Below are positions 16,796 to 24,671 of a stretch of DNA of 25,044 nt, one piece after another; position 1 is the stretch's first letter; each line of letters starts with the position of its first letter. Source of the stretch: Deltaproteobacteria bacterium. GTDB taxonomy: Bacteria > Desulfobacterota > DSM-4660 > Desulfatiglandales > Desulfatiglandaceae. Location: positions 1 to 25,044 of the forward strand of contig JAFCZI010000002.1 of NCBI GenBank assembly GCA_019314425.1. Direction: 5' to 3'. The translations under genes were made by a program, and so were the position numbers. The notes below the pieces were generated by a model. The model was given only the letters and a program-made list of their open reading frames with translations. It was not told where the DNA came from and ran no database searches.

Positions 16796-16852
16796 GTAGG
16801 GGCAGGTCTTGTGCCTGCCCTTTCAACGGGCAGGCACAAGACCTGCCCCTAC
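16796..16852. repeat. Perfect 25-bp hairpin (dispersed palindrome) inside the Mrp operon
   Basis: The arms 16796-16820 and 16828-16852 are exact reverse complements around a 7-nt loop (TTTCAAC). On the transcribed minus strand the stem ends one base before the GGAG of the 87-residue protein. No T run follows in either direction close to the stem, so it is not a simple terminator. The sequence (GTAGGGGCAGGTCTTG and its complement) resembles a GC-rich palindrome that I recall as dispersed in many bacterial genomes. Confidence 0.85.
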
Positions 16853-16881
16853 ACAACCAATCGGGTTCATTTCCCCGCAAT

Positions 16882-17013
16882 TCAAAACAGCGTATGGTAA
16901 AGGATCAATGTCAGATACAGAGAGCCCACCGTAATGGAAATAAAAAAGGCCATTCTGTACCCCGGCACCGGTTCATGGTTGAGCTCCATTTTCTCTTGAT
17001 TGTTTTCAGTCAT
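16882..17013 (-). CDS. Very small membrane protein (43 aa) of the Mrp operon
   Basis: An open frame of 43 codons starts 10 bases after the stop of the 492-residue subunit, with GGTGG at the right distance. The N-terminal 20 residues are polar (MTENNQEKMELNHEPVPGYR). The C-terminal half is one hydrophobic helix (MAFFISITVGSLYLTLILYH). This polar-then-helix pattern, the spacing and the absence of any other gene in this gap support a real gene. No function is known to me; single-helix subunits are common in complex I-like assemblies. The region downstream carries the 25-bp hairpin. Confidence 0.65.
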   Translation of the reverse strand: MTENNQEKMELNHEPVPGYRMAFFISITVGSLYLTLILYHTLF

Positions 17014-17023
17014 TTAAATCCAC

Positions 17024-18502
17024 CTACCCTCCCCCGATAAACCGGGCCGCCATACTGGCCAACCTGAAAAAAGGCTCGGGATAAAAGAACAGGACCACCG
17101 AGATAAAGGCGGTAATCACCGGGGGCGTCACACAGAATATGGGTGCCTCCTGAACCCTGTTTTCAAACATGGCCGTTCCCGGCGGCGGGAAAAAAGCCCG
17201 GTAAACCACCGGCATGAAATAAGCGGCATTGAGCAGGGAACTTCCGAGAAGCACAAACAGAAACGTTATCTGGTTGGCTTCCAATGTCCCCAGCACCAGG
17301 TACCACTTGCTGATGAACCCGCCGGTGGGCGGAAGCCCGATAATGCTCAGGGAACCCACGAAAAAGGCCCCCATGGTCCAGGGCATTCGTCTGCCGATAC
17401 CCACCATCTCACTGATGTTTCTCTTTCCCGTGGCCACAAATATGGCACCGGCGCAGAAAAACAGGGTGATCTTTCCAAAGGCATGCATGGCAATATGGAG
17501 CATGCCACCGGTGATTCCTTTGGGGGACAAAAGACCCACCCCCAGAATAATATACGACAATTGGCCGATGGTGGAAAAAGCCAGCATCCGTTTGAGGTTA
17601 TCCTGGCTGAGGGCGATGAGTGATGCCACGATGATCGTCACCGATGCAATGACACAGATGACGACGCCAAGATCGAATTGCCCCAACAGTTCCGTGCCGA
17701 ACACCCCGGTGATAATGCGGACAATACTGAAAACCCCCACTTTGACAACGGCCACCGCATGCAGAAGCGCGCTCACAGGCGTCGGGGCTACCATGGCGGC
17801 CGGCAGCCATCCGTGGAAGGGCATGATGCCCGCCTTGGCGAAACCGAAAATAAAAAAAACCAGCAGAACCCCCGCAAGCCCCTGGTTGCAGGCACCCGCC
17901 AGGAAACCCTGGTTTGCAAATTCAAGGGTGCCGGTCAAATGATAACAGACCAGCATGGCAGGTAGGACCAACCCGATGGAAGTTCCCAGAATGTAGGTGA
18001 GATATTTTCGACCTGAGGCCCGTGCTTCCGGGTCCTGGTGATGGGTCACCAGCGGGTACGTGGCCAGGGAGAGCATTTCGTAGAAAAGATAAAGGGTCAG
18101 CAGGTTGGCCGAAAACGCCACGCCGATGGTGGCGGACAGGGCCAGCGCAAAAAAAACAAAATACCGGGTCTGGCTGTGTTCCTTAAGCCCCCGCATGTAA
18201 CCGATGGAATAGGCGCTGGTCACAATCCAGAGGGATGCCGCCACACAGGCGAACAACATGCCCAGTGCATCCACACGGAATTTGATGGCCACCCCCGGGA
18301 CGACCTCGACCAGGGTATAGACAATCTGGTTGCCTGCAAGAATTACGGGCAACATGGAAAGAATCAGCAGCAGTTTCACGGCTGCCGCAGCAAAGGTCCA
18401 GCCTTCTCGAAGATTGGGTTTTTTGCACAATACCAGGAGCGGGACCACGCAAATGGACACCAGAACCGCGATCAGGGGTTTTATGGATTGAATGGTTTCC
18501 AT
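17024..18502 (-). CDS. MrpD/NuoM-like antiporter subunit (second copy)
   Basis: A 492-residue polytopic membrane protein of the proton-conducting family shared by Mrp antiporters and complex I. The conserved helix-5 glutamate is Glu142 (LYLFYEMLSLATYPLV). Lys223 in FGFAKAGIMPFHGWLPAAM is the helix-7 lysine, and the helix-8 segment LLHAVAVVKVGVFSI carries His248 and Lys254. A further lysine lies in LSQDNLKRMLAFSTIGQL. It differs clearly from the neighbouring 496-residue MrpD, so this is an old duplication rather than a recent one. It starts 8 bases after the MrpD stop with only a weak ribosome site, which suggests coupling. It is likely a second ion-pumping channel of the complex. Confidence 0.9.
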   Translation of the reverse strand: METIQSIKPLIAVLVSICVVPLLVLCKKPNLREGWTFAAAAVKLLLILSMLPVILAGNQIVYTLVEVVPGVAIKFRVDALGMLFACVAASLWIVTSAYSIGYMRGLKEHSQTRYFVFFALALSATIGVAFSANLLTLYLFYEMLSLATYPLVTHHQDPEARASGRKYLTYILGTSIGLVLPAMLVCYHLTGTLEFANQGFLAGACNQGLAGVLLVFFIFGFAKAGIMPFHGWLPAAMVAPTPVSALLHAVAVVKVGVFSIVRIITGVFGTELLGQFDLGVVICVIASVTIIVASLIALSQDNLKRMLAFSTIGQLSYIILGVGLLSPKGITGGMLHIAMHAFGKITLFFCAGAIFVATGKRNISEMVGIGRRMPWTMGAFFVGSLSIIGLPPTGGFISKWYLVLGTLEANQITFLFVLLGSSLLNAAYFMPVVYRAFFPPPGTAMFENRVQEAPIFCVTPPVITAFISVVLFFYPEPFFRLASMAARFIGGG

Positions 18503-18510
18503 TAATCAGC

Positions 18511-20001
18511 CTAAAAGCCCTGTTTCAGTAAAATGGGATTAATAAGATGGTTCACAATACCTCCCGTGTAAAGCCCCACCACAATCAGACCAATTGAAAC
18601 AATGAGCAGGGGGACCAACATGCTCGCGGGCGCCTCCATTACACCTTCTTGAGATGAACCATGCCCGTGATGATCCTCAAAATCACCGTAGTAACTGATC
18701 TCAATCACCCTGAAGAAAAGGACGACGTTTACCAGGCTGCTGAACAGCAGTGCCGCCACAAACCCGTACTGCCCGGCCTCCAGGCCACCCGATATGAGGT
18801 ACCATTTGCTGAAAAACCCACAGGTGGGCGGCACACCGATGATGCTCAAAACACCCGCCACCAAACAGGCCATGGTCACCGGCATTTTCGAAAATAACCC
18901 TTTCAGCCGATCGAGCTCCAGCCCGCGAACGCGATAATAAATGCTGCCGGCGCAGAGAAAAAGGCACAGGGTCATGATGGCATCATTAAAAATGTGAAGG
19001 ATGGCCCCGGTCATGCCGGCATTGTTCCCCAGCCAGACGCCGCCCATCATATATCCGATTTCAGAAACGATAATATAACAGAGCATCCGTTTCAGGTTTT
19101 TCTGAGCCAGGGCAAACACAGCGCCCGCCACAATGGCCAGGCTTGACAGCCACACCATCGGATCTCCTATTTTCAGGATGACAAAGGCAAAATCAACAGA
19201 GAAGACGGTCAGTATGAGCCGGATGAGCACATAAACCATCACTTTGGTCATGAGAGGGGCAATCAGGCTGCTGGCGGCCGTCGGCGCAAAACCGTAGGCA
19301 TTGGGGAGCCACATGTGCAGGGGGAAAAATGCCATTTTGATGCCCACCCCCACCATACAGAAGATGAAGGCCATGACGATGGCGCTGCTGTGATACAGCG
19401 GGGGCAGCAGGGTCGCTACATCCACCATGTTGAGCGAGCCGGTCATGATATACAGATAGCCCACCCCCAGCAGGTAGAAACATCCCCCCACGGTGCCCAC
19501 AAAGAGATAATTCAGGGCGGAAATGGCCGCACGCCCTTTTCCCATGCCGATAAGGGCATAACTGGTGAGGGAAGCCACCTCCAGGAGTACATAAAGGTTG
19601 AACAGGTCTCCGGTGAGCAGAATGCCCGTGAGCCCCACGATAAAAAGCAGATAGAGGCTGTAGAATGCCCCCGCTTTCTCTGGTGTTTCGTCGGCCACGT
19701 TTTTCCGGGTGGCAATGAGGTTGATGAACGCGAGAACCGTGACCACCGTCACCACCAGCGCGTTTAAATAATCCACGTGATAACCGATTCCCCACGGTGT
19801 CTCCCATCCCCCCATCCGGTATTCCACCAGGCCGGTTGTGGCCACCCGCCCCAGTAAACACACCGATAACCCTGCCGATAACCCCATTCCCACAACGGTT
19901 AGGGGAAAGCAGAGCGACTTCTTAACCCAAGCCGCCCCGCTGACCACAAAAGCAAACAAAAACGGCAGGATAACAATCAGTGCGGGATAGTGATCGGTCA
20001 T
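18511..20001 (-). CDS. mrpD: Mrp-type antiporter subunit D
   Basis: A 496-residue membrane protein, the core H+/cation-conducting subunit of the Mrp complex. Visible family residues are Glu141 (LYVLLEVASLTSYALIGMG), Lys222 (VGIKMAFFPLHMWLPNAYG) and Lys253 (PLMTKVMVYVLIRL), plus the LAQKNLKRMLCYIIVSEIGY segment. The ATG overlaps the stop of the MrpC gene (ATGA). Its position after MrpC and its closest-looking relatives mark it as the true MrpD (MbhH-type) subunit of this operon. A histidine-rich loop near the C terminus (DHHGHGSS) lies between the last helices. Confidence 0.93.
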   Translation of the reverse strand: MTDHYPALIVILPFLFAFVVSGAAWVKKSLCFPLTVVGMGLSAGLSVCLLGRVATTGLVEYRMGGWETPWGIGYHVDYLNALVVTVVTVLAFINLIATRKNVADETPEKAGAFYSLYLLFIVGLTGILLTGDLFNLYVLLEVASLTSYALIGMGKGRAAISALNYLFVGTVGGCFYLLGVGYLYIMTGSLNMVDVATLLPPLYHSSAIVMAFIFCMVGVGIKMAFFPLHMWLPNAYGFAPTAASSLIAPLMTKVMVYVLIRLILTVFSVDFAFVILKIGDPMVWLSSLAIVAGAVFALAQKNLKRMLCYIIVSEIGYMMGGVWLGNNAGMTGAILHIFNDAIMTLCLFLCAGSIYYRVRGLELDRLKGLFSKMPVTMACLVAGVLSIIGVPPTCGFFSKWYLISGGLEAGQYGFVAALLFSSLVNVVLFFRVIEISYYGDFEDHHGHGSSQEGVMEAPASMLVPLLIVSIGLIVVGLYTGGIVNHLINPILLKQGF

Positions 20002-20387
20002 TCTGACCTCAACTGCATGAGTATTTCATCTTCTTCAAGGGTTTTGTGCTTCCGATAGACCTTTATGGCCAGGGCCAGGGCCACTCCGAAGGTGGACACG
20101 GAAACCACGATGGCCGTTAGCATCAGCACATGGGGCAGCGGATTGATGTAGAGGGTGGGGTCCACCCCGTGATGACCGGCACCGTGATGCAAAATGGGAA
20201 TTGTGGCCCCTTCTTTACATCCGACGGACACGTAAAAAAGGATGATGGAGGTTTGAAAAATATTCATCCCCACCAGTTTCTTAATGAGGTTGTTCTTGGC
20301 GATCATGGCGTAAAGGCCGATCATCATTAAAATAACGCACAGCCAGTAATTGTATTTACCCAGAATGGCCACCATCAAATCGCTCAT
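19998..20387 (-). CDS. mrpC: Mrp-type antiporter subunit C (NuoK-like)
   Basis: A 129-residue protein with three hydrophobic helices (residues 14-30, 36-56 and 85-108), the NuoK/MrpC pattern. The middle helix carries LVGMNIFQTSIILFYVSVG and the third DPTLYINPLPHVLMLTAIVV, both typical of the family. A glycine/histidine-rich loop (HHGAGHHG) joins helices 2 and 3. It starts 3 bases after the MrpB fusion gene and overlaps MrpD by four bases. Confidence 0.93.
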   Translation of the reverse strand: MSDLMVAILGKYNYWLCVILMMIGLYAMIAKNNLIKKLVGMNIFQTSIILFYVSVGCKEGATIPILHHGAGHHGVDPTLYINPLPHVLMLTAIVVSVSTFGVALALAIKVYRKHKTLEEDEILMQLRSE

Positions 20388-20390
20388 TTT

Positions 20391-21215
20391 CTATAATCCC
20401 TCATCCTGCCTGCCATCCGAGCTCAAGTTGTTATAGATGGAAATCATGACCGCCATCACCGTAATACCCACGCCGACTTCAACGCCCAGTATGCCCAATG
20501 AACGGGCTTCAATTTCATTGGTGAACAGGATACTGCTCAGGCCTGCGTAATCCAGAAAATTCCGCCCCAGAAGGATGCACAGGGCGCCGATGCCTGAATA
20601 GAGGAGAACACCGACAGCCATGAGGATGTGAATGGTCTTTTCACTGACACGCCCGATGGCGGTACGCATGTCGTGGCTGATGGCGATAAGAATCACGCTG
20701 GCCCCTAAAATCACCCCCCCCTGAAAACCGCCGCCGGGGCTGTGATGTCCATGGGCAATCACGTAGAGCCCGAAAAGTTGAACAAAAGGCGCCAGGATTC
20801 TGCAAACCGCTTTAACAATCAGATCGTATGGGGTCCAGAGGGTGTCGATTCGTTCAAATTCACTGGAGGCGTCAGGGATTTTGCCACTCTTGATGTGCAG
20901 GGTGACGCCGGTGGCCACATGGCGATAATAGCTGTCCTCGTCCCGATTCCTGAACAGCCTTAACAAGACAAAACATCCCAAGCCCGCGCAAAAAATAACG
21001 CCGGTTTCAAACATGGTGTCAAAACCACGGTAATCGGCCAGCACCGCCGTTACCACGTTGGGAACGGAAGTCTCTTCAAAGGCTTTTGTAAGATGGTAGG
21101 TGGCAATATGGGTGCTGGCGGGCGATGCGGGATCACCCCAGGAGGGAAAGTCCTGTGTGGCATAGAGCAGAAGGGCTCCTGTCAGAATAACGATGATCAA
21201 GCCGATCGCCTTCAA
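20391..21215 (-). CDS. mrpB: MbhE-MrpB fusion subunit of the Mrp-type complex (TTG start)
   Basis: A 274-residue membrane protein. Residues 1-95 resemble MbhE (the C-terminal piece of MrpA), with the signature VPNVVTAVLADYRGFDTMFE. Residues 125-265 are an MrpB domain with HGHHSPGGGFQGG at 155-167. In Pyrococcus Mbh these are separate proteins, so this is a fusion. The TTG at 21215 is preferred: it overlaps the stop of the DUF4040 gene (TTGA), has GGAGG eight bases upstream and starts a hydrophobic helix. The longer frame from 21488 would add a low-complexity out-of-frame reading of the neighbouring gene. Confidence 0.9.
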   Translation of the reverse strand: MKAIGLIIVILTGALLLYATQDFPSWGDPASPASTHIATYHLTKAFEETSVPNVVTAVLADYRGFDTMFETGVIFCAGLGCFVLLRLFRNRDEDSYYRHVATGVTLHIKSGKIPDASSEFERIDTLWTPYDLIVKAVCRILAPFVQLFGLYVIAHGHHSPGGGFQGGVILGASVILIAISHDMRTAIGRVSEKTIHILMAVGVLLYSGIGALCILLGRNFLDYAGLSSILFTNEIEARSLGILGVEVGVGITVMAVMISIYNNLSSDGRQDEGL

Positions 21216-21457
21216 TCCTTGGTCCTCCGGGTGGTTCGAAATACGGCGGCCACAAAAAAAACAGTGCTGACACCGGCCCCCACGGATGCCTCGGTAAATG
21301 CCACATCCACCGCCCCCATGGTGGCCCAGAGCAGGCACATGAGAAAACTGTAAGCCCCAAACAAAATGGCGCAGCCCAGCAGGTCTTTCACCTGTATGGC
21401 GCCAATGGCCGCAACAATCACCAGAATCAGAATGGCCAGGTCCAGTTCCCAGATCAT
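21212..21457 (-). CDS. DUF4040 (MbhD-like) subunit of the Mrp-type complex
   Basis: An 81-residue protein with three hydrophobic segments, equal to the DUF4040 part of MrpA or to MbhD. The hallmark DVAFTEASVGAGVSTV at residues 51-66 includes Glu56, a conserved helix-buried acid. It starts 3 bases after the MrpG stop, and its stop overlaps the next TTG start. No N-terminal MrpA antiporter domain is attached, which is the Mbh rather than the classical bacterial Mrp arrangement. Confidence 0.9.
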   Translation of the reverse strand: MIWELDLAILILVIVAAIGAIQVKDLLGCAILFGAYSFLMCLLWATMGAVDVAFTEASVGAGVSTVFFVAAVFRTTRRTKD

Positions 21458-21460
21458 GGT

Positions 21461-21787
21461 CTATTTCCCCTTGTCCTTTTTTGTCCACGGCCGCATTCCC
21501 GCCCGGAACCCCGCATCCACAATGGCATGGGTAGCGGTGGGATTCAGGATGAAAATGAACAGCACAATCAGCAGTATTTTAAGGCTTGTGAGAATAGCCG
21601 ACCACGAAAATTCGTGCAGGTTAAAAAGGGCTACGGCCAGCACCATGAGAAAAGATCCCAGGGTGTCCATCTTGCCGGCCGGATGCAGCCGGGTATAAAA
21701 ATCCGGGAAGCGAAGGATTCCCACCGCGCCGCCGGCAAAAAAAATCAATCCTAAAATAAGTAGTAATACCACGATGATATCGATCAT
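21461..21787 (-). CDS. mrpG: Mrp-type antiporter subunit G
   Basis: A 108-residue small membrane protein with three helices. The diagnostic MrpG motif RFPDFYTRLHPAGKMDTLG is at residues 26-44. I chose the ATG at 21787 because the upstream AAGAAGG is 9 bases from it. An ATG three codons earlier (21796) sits directly against that site and is too close for it. MrpG proteins are required for complex stability. The C-terminal tail is charged (WTKKDKGK). Confidence 0.92.
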   Translation of the reverse strand: MIDIIVVLLLILGLIFFAGGAVGILRFPDFYTRLHPAGKMDTLGSFLMVLAVALFNLHEFSWSAILTSLKILLIVLFIFILNPTATHAIVDAGFRAGMRPWTKKDKGK

Positions 21788-21806
21788 AATCAACATCCTT
21801 CTTTAA

Positions 21807-22085
21807 TCACTCTTCATACAACCCTTTGCGTTTCTGGAAATACCTGGACGCCGCCAGGACCGCCACGAAATTGAGCAGCGCGTAAGCTAGGGCGATATCC
21901 ACAAACATATCCAGACGTCCATAAATCAGCCCGATCAAAAGGAGGAGGATAACGGTCTTGCTGCCGATGGCGTTGACGCCGATCAGACGGTCCAGAACCG
22001 TAGGGCCGAAAACCGCTCGATACAGTGAAGCAACCATCAGGAGACATAAAAAAAGCCCCGCATACAGAAAAACATCCGTCATCAT
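21807..22085 (-). CDS. mrpF: Mrp-type antiporter subunit F
   Basis: A 92-residue protein with three membrane helices and the family motif GPTVLDRLIGVNAIGSKT at residues 27-44, followed by an acidic residue in the third helix (GRLDMFVDIALAYALLNF). Two ATG codons stand in tandem at the start. GAGG lies 5 bases before the first and 8 before the second, so the product may begin at either. The start overlaps the MrpE stop. Confidence 0.93.
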   Translation of the reverse strand: MMTDVFLYAGLFLCLLMVASLYRAVFGPTVLDRLIGVNAIGSKTVILLLLIGLIYGRLDMFVDIALAYALLNFVAVLAASRYFQKRKGLYEE

Positions 22086-22663
22086 TCGTCCTCAAAGGCT
22101 CTCGCAATCCTTTTTTCCATTTCCCCCGGAAGGGGCTCTCCGGATTTTTTGTCAATGGCATGCACCTGAAAGGCGCCGTTCACTGAGACGTACATGGTGA
22201 TGGTACCTGGGGTCAGGGTAATGGAGTTGGCAAAGGTCACCAGGGAAAGCTCTTTTTTAAGCGTGCTGTCAAACCGAATAATCTGGGGGTCAATCAAATC
22301 CATCATTCGGGGATGAAACACCAGATACAGGACATGAAGATTTGCCAGAACCACCTGGTACAGCAACCATGGGACATAACCGATCACACGCATCCCGTGC
22401 CGAAAAAAACCCCGGGTTCTTGATTCGGGAAACAGAAGATCGCCCGAAATAATACTCACAATGGCGCAGGAAATGAGGCCAAGGCTCATGTGAAACAGAT
22501 CAAATTTTCCTGAAAGAATCACCCATAGGCATATCAGGACAATGAAGGTCAGAAACCGCGAAAAAACGGGTCTTGGGGCGGGGTGTTCGGGCGAGCCAGC
22601 GGGATTTTCGCCGAACGTGTTCACACCGTGATGGGTTTTCACTTCTGCCAAATGTTCCTTCAA
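22082..22663 (-). CDS. mrpE: Mrp-type antiporter subunit E (TTG start)
   Basis: A 193-residue protein with two N-terminal helices (residues 36-52 and 57-77) and a cytoplasmic domain. It carries the MrpE signature ANSITLTPGTITMYV near residues 145-159. The frame begins at TTG 22663, with AAGGGG 9 bases upstream; in-frame GTG codons 8 and 14 are alternatives. The first 35 residues are hydrophilic and longer than usual, so a later start is possible. It is the first gene of the operon. A family 2 repeat element ends 24 bp before the start codon and may contain or separate the promoter. Confidence 0.9.
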   Translation of the reverse strand: MKEHLAEVKTHHGVNTFGENPAGSPEHPAPRPVFSRFLTFIVLICLWVILSGKFDLFHMSLGLISCAIVSIISGDLLFPESRTRGFFRHGMRVIGYVPWLLYQVVLANLHVLYLVFHPRMMDLIDPQIIRFDSTLKKELSLVTFANSITLTPGTITMYVSVNGAFQVHAIDKKSGEPLPGEMEKRIARAFEDE

Positions 22664-22687
22664 AAGATGACCCCTTCCCTTCTATTT

Positions 22688-22831
22688 AGTGTCTGAACGA
22701 AAACTAGGATTTTTCGTCAAGGTCAAGGAAGATCAAAATTTTAACCACAGGAATACATTTTGGTATTTCGAGGATTAAAATTTTTATCTGACGCAGAGAC
22801 TGGCGGAAAAGACAGTTTTCGTTCGGGCACT
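22688..22831. mobile_element. Miniature inverted-repeat element, family 2, copy 2 (144 bp)
   Basis: The ends read AGTGTCTGAACGAAAACT and AGTTTTCGTTCGGGCACT, which pair at 16 of 18 positions. ATTT stands directly outside both ends (22684-22687 and 22832-22835), a possible 4-bp target duplication. The interior matches the element at 10288-10443 in the same order and orientation. The terminal arms have a different sequence, yet each pair is complementary. No coding capacity is seen. It lies between the histidine kinase gene and the Mrp operon. Confidence 0.68.
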
Positions 22832-22892
22832 ATTTAAGTACGGCCAAAATTAACAAGGTGACAATACAATGCTGTCGGGCTGAGGTGATACG

Positions 22893-24059
22893 TTATGAAA
22901 CCGGTAATCGGACCGTAAAAGTCGTGCCTTCTCCCGGCTCACTTTCAAGAGAAAGGCTTCCCCCTAAATTCTCAATGATGTTGCGGCTGATGGGAAGGCC
23001 CAAGCCCGTCCCCTTGCCGGGTGGTTTGGTGGTATAAAAATATTCGTAGATGCTTTTCTGATTTTTTCCGGAAATTCCGACACCCGTGTCGGAAATGTTG
23101 ATTTCTACCATGGGGGAATCCCCGGAGTCGTCCAAAAACGTTTCCAGCGTAATCCTGCCCCTCTTTCCCCCCTTCTCCTTTACAGCATAAACAGCGTTGG
23201 ATATGAAATTTACAAAAACCTGCTCCAGAAGCTGCTTGTCGGAACTGATCAAAACAGGACCTGCCATAAAATTATATACAATTTCAATATCCGTAAATTT
23301 CAGTTCAGGGGTCAACAAACTGACGGTCTCTCTCAGAAGTTCGTGAGCATCCAGAGATGACGTGGTCAGCTTTGATTCACGGACAAAACTCAACAGTTGA
23401 TGGGTAATATTCCGGCACCGTTTGGTCTGTTCGCCGATATGCCGAACCGAGGTCTTTATTTCTTCACGGTCTTCCTCATTCAGTCCTTCCGCATCGCTTG
23501 CCACCGACCCGATCCATCCGGAAATCTCGCCGATCACCGCCACGGGATTGTTAAGTTCATGAACGATTCCGGACGCAATTCGCCCCACCTCAGCCAGGCG
23601 GTCCACCCGGATGAGATCTCCCTTGAACTTCTTCCAGACGGTTATGTCCTGGCACACACCCGCCATGCCAATGACCTTTCCACGGGCGTCGGTCAAAGGT
23701 GACAGGGTTACTCGACAATAGACGGTTCGGCCGGTCTTGTGCCGAAAAGGGATTTCTTCACGGACAGCTTTTTTCTCTTTCAGGCATTGAACCGCCAGGC
23801 TTTCAAACGCATGGGGATCCTCAGCCAGATCTCTCACCTTCAGGCCGGAAAGATCATCCAGGGTATAACCCAGCGACGATTCTCCCCCTTTGCTGAAAGA
23901 AACCAGCACATCGTCCGAATCCGCTCTGAAGATCATGTCCCTTGAATTTTCCAGAACATTTTCCAGATAGTCCCGGGCCCGATGAAGCACCTCTTTTTGC
24001 TCAGAGAGGGCCTTGGTTGCTTTTTTTAGTTTTGCCTGGAGCGCCTCACGAGATTCCAT
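22893..24059 (-). CDS. PAS-domain histidine kinase (soluble)
   Basis: A 388-residue cytoplasmic sensor kinase without membrane helices. Residues 1-30 are a coiled coil and 31-145 a PAS/PAC domain (DMIFRADSDDVLVSF to GMAGVCQDITVWKKF). The phospho-acceptor is His167 in GIVHELNNPVAVIGE. The ATPase domain has the N box with Asn284/Asn288 (QVFVNFISNAVYAV), G1 at 324-329 (DTGVGI) and G2 at 350-355 (GTGLGL). All catalytic elements are present. The ATG lies inside the end of the upstream receiver gene (14-bp overlap), so the two are coupled and likely form a cognate pair. The signal is unknown. As the nearest complete kinase it could also serve the ATPase-less sensor at 13236-14732, but that is inference. 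Confidence 0.92.
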   Translation of the reverse strand: MESREALQAKLKKATKALSEQKEVLHRARDYLENVLENSRDMIFRADSDDVLVSFSKGGESSLGYTLDDLSGLKVRDLAEDPHAFESLAVQCLKEKKAVREEIPFRHKTGRTVYCRVTLSPLTDARGKVIGMAGVCQDITVWKKFKGDLIRVDRLAEVGRIASGIVHELNNPVAVIGEISGWIGSVASDAEGLNEEDREEIKTSVRHIGEQTKRCRNITHQLLSFVRESKLTTSSLDAHELLRETVSLLTPELKFTDIEIVYNFMAGPVLISSDKQLLEQVFVNFISNAVYAVKEKGGKRGRITLETFLDDSGDSPMVEINISDTGVGISGKNQKSIYEYFYTTKPPGKGTGLGLPISRNIIENLGGSLSLESEPGEGTTFTVRLPVS

Positions 24060-24540
24060 AAATCTTTCGTAATTTGTTCATGGCCTTTTTAATGCCCCGG
24101 GCCCCGAGACCTGAGCGGTAGATTTCTTCCACTTCGTCTTTGAACCTGGCATTCTGCAACTGCACTTTGTTCTCATAAGCCTCATTGATGGTCTCAAGCA
24201 GATTGTCATATTCAATGGGCTTGAGCAAATACTTAAAGGCTTCTTCCCTCCCACTTTCCAGGGCAGAATCGATGGTCCCATGACCGGTAAGGACAATACA
24301 CTGGAGAAAGGGTTGAATTTTCTTGAGCCTTCTCTGGGTCTCAACCCCGTCCATACCCGGCATTTTGAGGTCAACGACGGCCACATCAAAATCATCATTA
24401 TTAGCCGCTTCAGTGGCTTCCTCGCCGGAAAAAGTAGCTTTTACGGTGTATCCTTCCCTCAAAAGACGTTTTGAGAGATACTCAACAAGGGTTTCTTCAT
24501 CATCAATGAGTAAAACTCTAATATCAGTTTTTTCACTCAT
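24046..24540 (-). CDS. Stand-alone response regulator receiver protein
   Basis: A 164-residue protein with a CheY-like receiver domain (residues 6-125). The acidic pair Asp13-Asp14, phospho-acceptor Asp57 (VAVVDLKMPGMDG), Thr85 (VLTGHG) and Lys107 (YLLKP) are all present. A short helical, charged tail follows, with no DNA-binding or enzyme domain. I chose ATG 24540, with GGAG eight bases upstream. A longer frame from 24630 would start inside the predicted promoter and add an unlikely leader. It probably works through phosphotransfer or protein contacts with the kinase encoded next to it. Confidence 0.9.
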   Translation of the reverse strand: MSEKTDIRVLLIDDEETLVEYLSKRLLREGYTVKATFSGEEATEAANNDDFDVAVVDLKMPGMDGVETQRRLKKIQPFLQCIVLTGHGTIDSALESGREEAFKYLLKPIEYDNLLETINEAYENKVQLQNARFKDEVEEIYRSGLGARGIKKAMNKLRKIYGIS

Positions 24541-24610
24541 AACGGACGGCTCCTTCGAAAGGTTTTGGATTGGAAAAATGCTCTGAAAGAGACGAAATCT
24601 CTGTGTGGAA

Positions 24611-24640
24611 AGGATACTTACCAAAACCATGATTTGTCAA
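24611..24640 (-). promoter_or_regulatory. Candidate sigma70 promoter of the receiver/kinase pair
   Basis: On the minus strand TTGACA (24640-24635) is followed after 18 bases by TATCCT (24616-24611). The -35 box is perfect and the -10 box agrees at four of six positions. Transcription would start about 65 bases before the ATG at 24540. Confidence 0.5.
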
Positions 24641-24671
24641 CCATTTTTAAATTTTGAAGTAAAATGAATGT

